From positions 1 through 21,004 of IMG/VR virus record IMGVR_UViG_3300046674_000412: a stretch of DNA of 21,004 nt; one strand, written 5' to 3'. The translations under genes and the position numbers were made by a program. The DNA is from a virus. The notes under the pieces were generated by a model. It was given only the letters and a program-made list of their open reading frames with translations. It did not search any database and had not been told where the DNA came from. This document shows, piece by piece, positions 12,692 to 20,593 of the stretch. How positions within the stretch are numbered: position 1 is the first letter of the stretch; each line of letters begins with the position of its first letter.

Positions 12692-15600
12692 ATGGGCGCA
12701 GCACAGAAGATCGACATCCACGGCGCGAAGGGCGGGGAGAGCAAACCAAAATCACCGACTGAGGCCAGCGATAGCCTGCGCTCGACTAACCTGGCCAAGC
12801 TACTGATCGCCGTGGGCGAGGGCGAGTTCGACGAAGTCCCAACCGATTACGACATCTATCTGGACAACACCCCGATCCGGGACGCGAGCGGTAACTACAA
12901 CTTCCCTAATGTGAAGTGGGACTGGCGCTCGGGTTCCGTCGACCAAACCTATATCCCTGGTATTCCATCGGTCGAAAACGAAACCACGCTCAACGTAGAG
13001 CTGCGCAGCGATTCGCCTTGGGTGCGATCGATCAGCAACATTCAGCTTTCAGCCGTGCGTGTCCGTCTGGCCTGGCCTGCACTGCAGCGCCAGGATGACG
13101 AAGGCAACATTGGCGGCTACCGAATCGACTACGCCATTGATGTGGCAACCGACGGCGGCGCCTATCAGCAGGTGCTGGTCGATGCCGTAGACGGCAAGAC
13201 CGCCACTCGTTACGAACGCTCGCCGCGCATCAACTTGCCGGACGCTACCGTCGGCTGGCAGATCCGCGTCCGCCGCCTGACGCCGAACCAGAACAGCAAC
13301 AAGATCGCTGACACCATGTTGATTGCCGGTTACACCGAGGTAATCGACGCAAAGCTGCGGTACCCAAACACCGCGCTGCTCTACATCGAATTTGATGCCG
13401 AGCAGTTCACCAACATTCCAGCCGTCACCGTGAAGTGTCGTGCGCGCAGATGGCAGGTGCCGAGTAATTACGACCCGATCGCCCGGACCTACACCGGGAC
13501 TTGGGACGGTTCCATGAAGCAGGCATGGACCAATAACCCGGCTTGGATCACTTACGGCATTTGCACTGAAGACCGTTTCGGCCTGGGCAAACGCATCAAG
13601 TCGTTCATGGTCGACAAATGGGAGCTCTATCGGATTGCGCAATATGCCGACCAACTGGTGCCGAATGGCCTCGGCGGTGTAGAGCCTCGCTTCCTTTGCG
13701 ACATGAACCTGCAGGGCAAGGCGGATGCCTGGTCGTTGCTGCGCGACATCGCCGGTATTTACCGAGGCATGACCTACTGGGCTCAGGGCCAACTGGTTAT
13801 GCAAGCGGACATGCCGCGCGCGCAGGACTTCGACTATGTGTTCACCCGCGCCAACGTCATCGACGGGAAGTTCTCCTACGGCAGCGCCTCGGCCAAGACT
13901 CGGTACACCCGGGCTCTGGTCAGCTACGACAACCCGGCGAACAACTACGACACCGATGTGATCCCCTTCGCGGACTTGGACCTTCAGCGCCGCATGGGTG
14001 ACAAGCCGACCGAGCTGAGTGCAATTGGCTGCACCCGTGCGTCCGAGGCGCAGCGCCGCGGCAAGTGGGCGATCCTCAGTAACAATCAAGACCGTACCAT
14101 TTCGTTTAAGACCGGCATGGAGGGGGTGATCCCGCTCCCGGGCCACATCATCCCTGTGGCCGATTCGCTGCTGGCGGGCCGTGAGGTCGGCGGACGCATC
14201 TCTGTCGTCGCTGGCCGTGTCGTGACGCTGGACCGTGACACCCAGGCCAAGGCCGGTGATCGCCTGATTATCAACCTGCCGGGTGGCAGGGCTGAAGGTC
14301 GCACTGTGCAAAGTGTGAACGGTCGCGCCGTGACCGTGACCACCAACTACAGCGAAGCACCACTGCCACAGCTGCAATGGGCATTGGACGCCGATGATTT
14401 GGCGATTCCGCTGTACCGCGTGCTGCGGACCAGGCGCACCGCCGAGGGCGACTTCGAAATCAGTGCTCTGCAGTACGACCCGAGCAAGTTCGCTTTTATC
14501 GACACCGGCGCACGCCTGGAAGAGCGGCCGATCAGCGTGATTCCGATCACCGTCGTTCCGGCGCCGGCCAGCGTGACCGTTACGTCAAACTCGGTGGTGT
14601 CCCAGGGCATCGCCGTGGCCACCATGACCATCACATGGCCTGCTGTGAATGGCGCAGTCGGCTACGACGTTGAGTGGCGTAAGGACAGCGGCAACTGGAT
14701 CAAGCTGCCGCGCACCGGTGCGACCGGTGTTGACGTGGTGGGCATCTACGCCGGTGCCTACGTGGCCCGTGTCCGCGCGGTGAGTGCCTTCGATATCTCG
14801 TCGATCTGGCGCAACTCGACCCTGACCAACCTGAGGGGCAAGGAGGGTCTGCCGCCGGCGCTCAGCTATCTGACGGCGACACCACTGTTGTTCGGTATCT
14901 ATCTGAAGTGGGGCTTCCCGGCTGGCGCAGAGGACACCCAGCGGACAGAGATCTGGCACGGCCCGACGACCAGTTTGGAAGCCGCTACCAAGCTGACAGA
15001 CTTGTCCTACCCGCAAAGCGATTTCTCGATGCTGGGCTTGCGCGCAGGCGTGACGCTCTACTTCTGGGGTCGCCTGGTGGATCGGATCGGCAATATCGGT
15101 CCGTGGTACCCGATTGGTATGGGCGTGCAGGGCCAATCGAGCGGCGACGCCGCGGCCATTCTGGAAATGATCGCTGGCGAGATTGGTCGGACAGAACTCG
15201 GAAAGGACATTCTGGACGAGATCGACAAAATCCCAGACCTGCAGGATCAGATCGACCAGCTCGATGACATTTTGCTGTACGACCCGGAAAAGACGTACGT
15301 CGCCTCGGACATGGTGCGGATGGGGCAACGGCTGTATCAGGCGGCTCAGACCGTGCCGGTCGATACCCCACCGCCAGATCCGGAATACTGGCTGGACATT
15401 GGCAAGTCCATCGAGACGGCAAACGGTCTGGCTGAGCAGGTTGCCTTCAACACTGCGGACATCATCGAACTTGACGGCGAGGTCACTGCCCAGGCCACGG
15501 CGTTCCAAGCCTTGCGCGCCTCATGGCGTGAGGACGACGGGAGCGGCGATCTGGCGGATGCCCTGAAGGGCTGGAGTAGCACCGCGGCCATAGCCACTGA

Positions 15601-16255
15601 GGAGAAGGTCCGAGCTTCGGAGAACCTCGCCAGCGCTCAGAAAATCACGACGCTGACGGCGGCAGTGGGTGAAAACGAAGCGAACGTGACGGATCTGCGG
15701 CAGGTCGTGGCCACCGACAGGGAAGCGACCGCCAAGGCGATCACCCAGGTCAACGCCAAAGTCGGAGAGAACGCTGCTGCCATTCAGGAGACTGCCGAGG
15801 CATTCGCAGATGTTGACGGCAACTTGCGCACGATGTGGTCGGTGAAAATGTCCGTCACTGCCAGCGGTCAATACGTTGCCGCAGGCATTGGTCTTGGTAT
15901 CGAGAACGTGAACGGGGTGTTTCAAAGCCAGTTCCTTGTGAGCGCCGATCGCTTCGCAATTGTAAACACCATCGCCGGCGGCGCCATCTCGGTTCCGTTT
16001 GCGGTGCAGGGTGGCCAGGTGTTCATGAACTCGGCGTTCATAGCAGATGGCACCATTACCAACGCCAAGATCGGCAGCTACATCAGCTCGACCAACTACA
16101 TCGCCGGCCAGCAAGGCTGGATTCTCAACAAGGACGGAACCCTGGAGATCAACGGCATCGTTCCTGGTCAGGGGCGGCTGGTAATCAACTCGCTACACGT
16201 CTCTGTCTACGACGCCAACAACGTGTTGCGTGTCCGGCTCGGCTATCTGGGGTGA
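12692..16255 (+). CDS. Tail tip / host specificity protein J-like
   Basis: A 1187-residue protein starting at the ATG with GGAGG at 12682-12686. The first ~600 residues match lambda gpJ-type hubs: LAKLLIAVGEGEFDEVP, FPNVKWDWRSGSVDQTYIPG, and near 241-300 NIPAVTVKCRARRW then AWITYGICTEDRFGLG. A fibronectin type III-like domain spans ~623-715. A short aromatic module at ~863-905 (YDPEKTYVASDMV, GQRLYQA, PDPEYW) resembles carbohydrate-binding CBM5/12 units. Residues ~930-1043 are helical coiled-coil sequence, and ~1045-1187 form a DUF1983-like beta end (FIADGTITNAKIGSYISS). It forms the central hub, contacts the host receptor and probably determines host range. Two small tip genes follow directly. 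Confidence 0.95.
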   Translation: MGAAQKIDIHGAKGGESKPKSPTEASDSLRSTNLAKLLIAVGEGEFDEVPTDYDIYLDNTPIRDASGNYNFPNVKWDWRSGSVDQTYIPGIPSVENETTLNVELRSDSPWVRSISNIQLSAVRVRLAWPALQRQDDEGNIGGYRIDYAIDVATDGGAYQQVLVDAVDGKTATRYERSPRINLPDATVGWQIRVRRLTPNQNSNKIADTMLIAGYTEVIDAKLRYPNTALLYIEFDAEQFTNIPAVTVKCRARRWQVPSNYDPIARTYTGTWDGSMKQAWTNNPAWITYGICTEDRFGLGKRIKSFMVDKWELYRIAQYADQLVPNGLGGVEPRFLCDMNLQGKADAWSLLRDIAGIYRGMTYWAQGQLVMQADMPRAQDFDYVFTRANVIDGKFSYGSASAKTRYTRALVSYDNPANNYDTDVIPFADLDLQRRMGDKPTELSAIGCTRASEAQRRGKWAILSNNQDRTISFKTGMEGVIPLPGHIIPVADSLLAGREVGGRISVVAGRVVTLDRDTQAKAGDRLIINLPGGRAEGRTVQSVNGRAVTVTTNYSEAPLPQLQWALDADDLAIPLYRVLRTRRTAEGDFEISALQYDPSKFAFIDTGARLEERPISVIPITVVPAPASVTVTSNSVVSQGIAVATMTITWPAVNGAVGYDVEWRKDSGNWIKLPRTGATGVDVVGIYAGAYVARVRAVSAFDISSIWRNSTLTNLRGKEGLPPALSYLTATPLLFGIYLKWGFPAGAEDTQRTEIWHGPTTSLEAATKLTDLSYPQSDFSMLGLRAGVTLYFWGRLVDRIGNIGPWYPIGMGVQGQSSGDAAAILEMIAGEIGRTELGKDILDEIDKIPDLQDQIDQLDDILLYDPEKTYVASDMVRMGQRLYQAAQTVPVDTPPPDPEYWLDIGKSIETANGLAEQVAFNTADIIELDGEVTAQATAFQALRASWREDDGSGDLADALKGWSSTAAIATEEKVRASENLASAQKITTLTAAVGENEANVTDLRQVVATDREATAKAITQVNAKVGENAAAIQETAEAFADVDGNLRTMWSVKMSVTASGQYVAAGIGLGIENVNGVFQSQFLVSADRFAIVNTIAGGAISVPFAVQGGQVFMNSAFIADGTITNAKIGSYISSTNYIAGQQGWILNKDGTLEINGIVPGQGRLVINSLHVSVYDANNVLRVRLGYLG

Positions 16256-16258
16256 ACT

Positions 16259-16615
16259 ATGGCTTCGTTTGGCCTTCGTGTTTTTGATGAAAACGGTAGC
16301 CTATCCATGGACACCAACAGCTTCACCTACCAGGTGATCTGGCAGGGCGTGATCGACTTCAGTGGGGCCACGCCCAGCTACACGCTGAATATCCCGGGCT
16401 TCAATCCGGCCAACTGCGTGTTCATGATGATTCCGACCAGGGCACAGGACGTGCAATCGTCAGAGACGGACGGGAGTGGAAACCAAAAGTCCTATCCGTT
16501 CGTCACCTCTTCGATGGGGCAGGTCGTTGTCCTGAGAAAAAATCCGTCTGCAAGCGTTTCCACTATTGGCTCAGCGGTTATCGCCAAGGGCTACGCGATC
16601 AGGTACTCAACATGA
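16259..16615 (+). CDS. Small tail tip/fibre-associated protein 1
   Basis: A 118-residue protein three bases after the J stop. It begins MASFGLRVFDENGSLSMDT and continues with beta segments (YQVIWQGVIDFSG, VVVLRKNPSASVS). Genes like this regularly follow J in siphophages of Pseudomonas and relatives, where they are thought to be tip or side-fibre parts; I believe they belong near the DUF6453 group, from memory. Its stop overlaps the next start (ATGA). Its N-terminus resembles that of the next protein. Confidence 0.65.
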   Translation: MASFGLRVFDENGSLSMDTNSFTYQVIWQGVIDFSGATPSYTLNIPGFNPANCVFMMIPTRAQDVQSSETDGSGNQKSYPFVTSSMGQVVVLRKNPSASVSTIGSAVIAKGYAIRYST

Positions 16616-17271
16616 GCTTTGGATTTCAGAGCATCAACGACAATGCATTTGTACAGATTGACGCCGAAGCCCCCAGGCTTTGTATGCTCACCAAGGGGGC
16701 GTACTCAGGGACTACCAATGCATCGGGAGTGTTTGCCAGAGCAATCACAAGCTCAGATCCACCACTAGTGTTTATCCACCCGGATCAGGGGGCGATCCAG
16801 GTTCCGATATCGGTGTGGTTCACCGGCGGACCGGGAAACTGGACCGGGTTCACCATGAAGGCATCCAACGTCAACGCGACGTTAAGCGGTCAGTATTTCG
16901 TGGCTGCATGGGCATCCATGGGGACGGCAGCCTATGGCCTGCGGTTGTGGGATCAGAACGCTACGCTGGTTTACGACAGCGGTGCGCCAGCGGTGGTCGT
17001 GACTTTTGCGGCAGGTAACTGGACGTACCTCGGTACCGAGCAGCTTACCGTTGGCCGCAGGTACTTCTGGGGAATTAACAAGGTGCTCGGTACAGGCGAG
17101 TACATCTCCTTGAATCCATTCGTCATGAACTGCCACAACGATGGGACTGGCGGCGGCTGCGCGCTGGGTGTCGATTACGCCAACGGCCGCATCATGATGT
17201 ACAGCCTCGCATTCACCGCCTGGACTGACCAAGGTCACCGTCCGTTCCTCTGCGCCAAATTACTGGCCTGA
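16612..17271 (+). CDS. Small tail tip/fibre-associated protein 2
   Basis: A 219-residue protein overlapping the previous gene by four bases, hence likely coupled. It starts MSFGFQSINDNAFVQIDAE, similar in pattern to the preceding protein (FG, hydrophobic, polar, then acidic-Asn). The rest is rich in beta strands, aromatics and glycine (WFTGGPGNWTGFTMKASN, VGRRYFWGINK), as expected for a virion surface protein. No catalytic motif is seen. A receptor-binding or fibre-attachment role is inferred from position between J and the fibre gene. Confidence 0.65.
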   Translation: MSFGFQSINDNAFVQIDAEAPRLCMLTKGAYSGTTNASGVFARAITSSDPPLVFIHPDQGAIQVPISVWFTGGPGNWTGFTMKASNVNATLSGQYFVAAWASMGTAAYGLRLWDQNATLVYDSGAPAVVVTFAAGNWTYLGTEQLTVGRRYFWGINKVLGTGEYISLNPFVMNCHNDGTGGGCALGVDYANGRIMMYSLAFTAWTDQGHRPFLCAKLLA

Positions 17272-17309
17272 CTTCTTTCGCTTCGCACAAATCTTTCTGG
17301 AGATACTCA

Positions 17310-18671
17310 ATGCCCTGGTACAAATCAGGAACGGTCTCTGTCGTCCTAAATTCGAACGTCGTGATCGGCACGGGTACCGCTTTTCTCGTCGGCGCGCGGG
17401 TTGGAGATGCTTTTCGCGGCCCGGACGGTGCTTGGTACGAAGTCACAGGCATCGCCAGCGATACCGCGATGTCGATCTCGCCGAACTACCAGGGTGCGAC
17501 CAATGCCACCGGCGTGTATGCACTGGCGCCCATGCAGGGCTACGTCAAGGATTCAGCCGATGCGCTGCGCGCGCTGGTCAATCAGTTCGGCGGCGTACTG
17601 GCTGTTCTCGGTAATGACCCAACGCAGACAGGTGTACGTCAGGCGCTCAATCTTTCTACGGCTGACGGGCTTGCAGAGGGGGCGACCAACAAATACCTGA
17701 CGACCCCCCGCGTTCTGGCTGTGCCGTTGACCGGTATCGACCTGGTGACGCCGGGTGCGATCGTTTCCACTGACACAATTATCAAGGCGTTTGGCAAGCT
17801 CCAGGCGAGCAAGGCGGACCTGGTAGGCGTGAGCAAGGTGGTTGCGATTGAGCAAGGTGGCACAGGCGCGGCCACAGCGGCCGGGGCGCGTGCCGTTCTT
17901 GGCGCCAGTGGCGGAAAGAACCTGCTGCTGAATCCAAAGTTCAGGATCAACCAGCGGCAATACGCATCAGGCGCGGCTGTAGCGGCTGGCCAGTACACCC
18001 TGGATCGTTGGCGAGTCGTCACCGCGGGGCAGTCTCTGACATTTGTCGCAGTTGGCGCAGGTAATCGAGTGACCTTCCCGGCCGGCGGTGGCGAGCAGGT
18101 CATTCTGGGTGAAAGCATTCGCGGCGGTGTTCACAGCTTGTCGTGGGTTGGCACCGCCACAGCCAAAGTGAACGGGGTCGCGATCACCAATGGCGGGCAA
18201 ACAGCCTCACTGCCAGCAGGAAGCAACGTCACGGTAACGTTTGCCGCCGGAACCGCTGAAGATGTGATGTTTGAGCGTGGCACTATCGCATCGACCTTCG
18301 AGGATCGCAGCTACGACCTTGAGTTGTTCCTGTGCCAGTACTACGGGTATGCACTTTCGCCTAGCGTTGCTGGGCAGCCGGTCTGCTCGGTCACTTTTAC
18401 TTACAGCAACTACCTGGCTATTGGGACATTAAAGTTTCCAAGAGCAATGAGGGTGAACCCTACTGCCAGTTTCTTGGCAGGTTCTCCTGCATCTTTCACT
18501 GTTACCGGCGGCGGTGGCGGCGGAATCGCATTGGACAACTTACAGGTCGCTGCAATCGGTAAAGAGTCATGCTTCCTTGGTGCCGCGATATCCACCTCCT
18601 TTGTCATGGGCTATGGCACTTTGCTGAACTTCGGTTCCTCTCCCAACCTATTCTTTTCGGCCGAGGTTTGA
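17310..18671 (+). CDS. Tail fibre protein
   Basis: A 453-residue protein with TGGAGA upstream of the ATG. Residues 1-~85 form an N-terminal anchor domain typical of Pseudomonas fibres (VIGTGTAFLVGARVGDAFRG, PDGAWYEVTGIASDTAMSIS, MQGYVKDSADALRALVNQFG). Residues ~170-200 contain the IEQGGTGAATAAGARAVLG motif seen in fibre shaft repeats. From ~202 (KNLLLNPKFRINQR) a C-terminal beta-rich receptor-binding region follows, with a GERGT/FEDRSYDLELFLCQYY-type segment near 330 and a glycine run (GGGGGG) near 403. It binds the cell surface. The next gene, fused at the stop codon, is its likely assembly partner. Confidence 0.9.
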   Translation: MPWYKSGTVSVVLNSNVVIGTGTAFLVGARVGDAFRGPDGAWYEVTGIASDTAMSISPNYQGATNATGVYALAPMQGYVKDSADALRALVNQFGGVLAVLGNDPTQTGVRQALNLSTADGLAEGATNKYLTTPRVLAVPLTGIDLVTPGAIVSTDTIIKAFGKLQASKADLVGVSKVVAIEQGGTGAATAAGARAVLGASGGKNLLLNPKFRINQRQYASGAAVAAGQYTLDRWRVVTAGQSLTFVAVGAGNRVTFPAGGGEQVILGESIRGGVHSLSWVGTATAKVNGVAITNGGQTASLPAGSNVTVTFAAGTAEDVMFERGTIASTFEDRSYDLELFLCQYYGYALSPSVAGQPVCSVTFTYSNYLAIGTLKFPRAMRVNPTASFLAGSPASFTVTGGGGGGIALDNLQVAAIGKESCFLGAAISTSFVMGYGTLLNFGSSPNLFFSAEV

Positions 18672-18672
18672 A

Positions 18673-19056
18673 ATGTACAAATATTCAGACGATGTGATCC
18701 TTCGCTTGTCCGATAGCGCTTACATCCCAAAAGACCCAGAAAATCGCGACTACTCGGAATACCTAGCTTGGGTTGAGTCCGGAGGGGTAACGCTTCCAGA
18801 GTTCACCGATGACGAGCTGGCTAGCCAAAAGCTACTGCTCGATGCCTCGATTGAAACTGCCTGGCGCGCGGCGGAGTTGTTGATTGTTGCGCGACAGATC
18901 GAAGCCATTGAGGAGGACGAGGCCGACGAGACGCCTCCTGATCTGCTGCTCGGAACGCGAAAGCAGTGGTTGAAGTATCGCGGCCAGGTCAATAACTGGA
19001 ATGAAGTCGCCGAGCTCTTCCCTGAATCAGGCGGCCGCCCGGCTCGGCCCGTTTAA
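18673..19056 (+). CDS. Tail fibre assembly protein-like
   Basis: A 127-residue protein starting one base after the fibre stop; GAGG at 18663-18666 serves as ribosome site. It begins MYKYSDDVILRLSDSAYIP with PENRDYSEYLAWVESGG, then has a helical, acidic centre (LIVARQIEAIEEDEADE) and ends with KQWLKYRGQVNNWNEV. This layout is that of the small chaperone-like proteins encoded right after many phage fibre genes, in which a W-x-x-Y/R-x-x-L type C-terminus is common. It probably helps fibre folding or attachment and may not be in the virion. Confidence 0.75.
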   Translation: MYKYSDDVILRLSDSAYIPKDPENRDYSEYLAWVESGGVTLPEFTDDELASQKLLLDASIETAWRAAELLIVARQIEAIEEDEADETPPDLLLGTRKQWLKYRGQVNNWNEVAELFPESGGRPARPV

Positions 19057-19074
19057 ACCATATGCAGCTGTAGG

Positions 19075-19099
19075 CCCGCCACTGAGCGGGATTTTTTTT
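19075..19099 (+). terminator. Terminator between fibre and lysis genes
   Basis: CCCGC at 19075-19079 pairs with GCGGG at 19086-19090 around CACTGA, then A and eight T. It differs from the hairpin at 3473 by one base in stem plus loop. It separates the fibre genes from the lysis genes. Confidence 0.8.
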
Positions 19100-19114
19100 G
19101 CCCGGAGAAAAGCA

Positions 19115-19540
19115 ATGACTGCAACCGATAATGAGCGCGACATCCTTGCCCGAACGCTGTGGGGTGAAGCCCGCGGCGAATCGCTGGCCGGACAGATCGC
19201 CGTGGCCTGGACCATTCGCAATCGTGTGAATGACGGGAAGACCAAGTCGTGGTGGGGTGAGGGTTACGCCGGCGTGTGTCAGAAGCCGTACCAGTTCAGC
19301 TGCTGGAACAAGAACGACCCGAACTACGTCTACCTGTCGGGCGCGAAGCCAATCCCGTTCCGTGAGTTTGCCCAGGTGCAGATCGCCGCTGACCAAGTGA
19401 TCGCTGGTGAAGTGCTAGACCCCACCGGTGGAGCCACGCACTACTACGCGACCACCATGTCGAAGGCTCCAGCCTGGGCTGCGAAAGCCAAGCAGACGCT
19501 GAGGCTCGGCCACCACGTGTTCTTCAAGGATGTGCCGTGA
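19115..19540 (+). CDS. Endolysin, SleB-type cell wall hydrolase
   Basis: A 141-residue enzyme. The ATG at 19115 has CGGAGAAAA just upstream; an earlier in-frame start at 19001 lies in the fibre-assembly gene. The sequence fits the Hydrolase_2/SleB family: DILARTLWGEARGE with the likely catalytic Glu18, AVAWTIRNRVNDG at 29-41, YQFSCW at 59-64 and GATHYYA around His109. This family cuts the glycan strands of peptidoglycan. No signal peptide or membrane anchor is present, so release needs a holin, which I do not see in the window. Its stop overlaps the next start (GTGA). Confidence 0.9.
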   Translation: MTATDNERDILARTLWGEARGESLAGQIAVAWTIRNRVNDGKTKSWWGEGYAGVCQKPYQFSCWNKNDPNYVYLSGAKPIPFREFAQVQIAADQVIAGEVLDPTGGATHYYATTMSKAPAWAAKAKQTLRLGHHVFFKDVP

Positions 19541-19867
19541 GTCCCGCGGTGTGGCGAGAGCTTGGCATTGGGTTTGAGGTACTCCTGCTACTGGCCGCCT
19601 GTGCCGGGCTTGGCATCTGGCTTGCCGCCGGGCGCTACCGGCCATTCTCGATGCTGCCAACACCGATGGCCAAAGCAGGGCAGGAAGCTCGGCGAACTGG
19701 TGCAGACCGGTGCGCTGCGGGAGCGGGACGATGCTTTGGCGCAGGCCCGAGCCAAGGAAGAGGCCCAGCCAGACTATTCCGCAGCCAATCGACTTCTGTG
19801 GGAGCGAACCGGTGGCGATCCTGCCCAAGCGGCTGCATCGATCATTGATCAGGATTTGGGGAGATGA
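19537..19867 (+). pseudogene. Inner-membrane spanin (Rz-like) broken by two apparent frameshifts
   Basis: A GTG start overlaps the endolysin stop. The first 36 codons give MSPAVWRELGIG, a transmembrane helix (FEVLLLLAACAGLGIWLAAG) and RYRP. The coherent sequence then moves to another frame: ILDAANTDGQSRAG is encoded at 19644-19684, and LGELVQTGALRERDDALAQA to SIIDQDLGR at 19688-19867 in the third frame. Adding one base after CC at 19642-19643 and one after GG at 19683-19684 restores a single ~110-residue i-spanin with one N-terminal helix and a polar periplasmic helix. As written, the first frame runs on to 19848 as unrelated sequence. The cause may be mutation or base-calling error. The restored stop overlaps the outer spanin start. 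Confidence 0.75.
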
Positions 19868-20118
19868 GGTTGCTGCTGATGGGACTGGGGGTGTTGCTGG
19901 CGGGGGGGGGCCGTGAGCCCGAGGTGCGCACTGTGCGGGTGGAGGTGCCTGTGCTGATTCCGTGCAAAACGCAGGAGGTCGCGGTGCCGCCTTGGGCAGA
20001 GGCCAGCCTGAAGCAAGCTGACCCGGCGGAGCTGAAGGTGCGGGCACTGCTGGCTGAGCGCCGACGGCGGATCGGCTATGAGCGGCAACTAGCAGCTGTG
20101 AACGAAGCCTGTCGGTGA
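19864..20118 (+). CDS. Outer-membrane spanin (Rz1-like) lacking its lipobox cysteine
   Basis: An 84-residue protein that overlaps the inner spanin frame by four bases. MRLLLMGLGVLLAGGGREPE has the form of a lipoprotein signal, but the expected Cys in LAGC is Gly; the codons there are part of nine G at 19902-19910. The rest fits Rz1-like proteins of Pseudomonas phages: VRVEVPVLIPC, a VPPWAEASLK Pro-containing part and a helical AELKVRALLAERRRRIGYER ending with EACR. An o-spanin must be lipidated to sit in the outer membrane, so as written it should not work. The only other upstream candidate, Cys34, is not in a lipobox. Confidence 0.75.
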   Translation: MRLLLMGLGVLLAGGGREPEVRTVRVEVPVLIPCKTQEVAVPPWAEASLKQADPAELKVRALLAERRRRIGYERQLAAVNEACR

Positions 20119-20125
20119 TAGACGG

Positions 20126-20437
20126 TCAATCCGATAAATCATCTACCGCATCATTATATTGACTGCGGAACAGCTCTTGCAGATACAGATAGCCAGCATC
20201 AGCGGTCTTGTACTTGAGTGTCTGTCCGTTGATCGTGGTGTAGAAAATAGGGCCTTCATAGACGTCAGGATAGACATTGACCTTTGAAAAGCCCAGAAAA
20301 GTCGCGGATACAGGGTTGATGTCATGCGTCATGAAATAAGCGCGTGCATGCTCTTTAGTTTGAGCTGGAGCAATGTAGTCCCACTCATCAAATCCGTTCT
20401 TCAATCTCACGCTGAAGAATCGAGATGATTTTGCCAT
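20126..20437 (-). CDS. Minus-strand hypothetical protein at the prophage end
   Basis: A 103-residue protein running against the lysis genes and ending eight bases from the spanin stop. AGGAG at 20450-20446 lies eight bases before its ATG. The sequence looks like a compact soluble fold: SRFFSVRLKNGFDEWDYIAP, KEHARAYFMTHDI, then TTINGQTLKYKTADAGYLYL. I recognise no family. It appears lower in GC than the lysis genes, suggesting a separate origin. Its place between lysis genes and the presumed attachment end is where prophages often carry host-benefit or defence genes. Confidence 0.7.
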   Translation of the reverse strand: MAKSSRFFSVRLKNGFDEWDYIAPAQTKEHARAYFMTHDINPVSATFLGFSKVNVYPDVYEGPIFYTTINGQTLKYKTADAGYLYLQELFRSQYNDAVDDLSD

Positions 20438-20593
20438 GCCATTAGCTCCTGTTGATCTTGGTTCATCCTAGGCTGCATATAGCGCTAGGGGATAATGGCT
20501 ATTTGGTGGCTTTAAGCGAATATTCAAGAGGGAATTCAAAAATAATGTTGGAATATGCTGAGTACCGTCACGGCAGATCCAAAGGCCAGGCAG

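Noticed and set aside
13049-14377. Long minus-strand frame opposite J
   Set aside because: It is a mirror of the GC-rich J codons, with His/Arg/Val-rich composition and no ribosome site. The same holds for the long frames opposite the tape measure (6060-7199) and the chaperones (4521-5306).
19537-19848. Uninterrupted 103-residue reading of the first spanin frame as the true protein
   Set aside because: After RYRP the frame yields Arg/Gly/Cys/Ala-rich sequence with no spanin features, whereas the other two frames contain the expected helical sequence ending at the outer spanin start.
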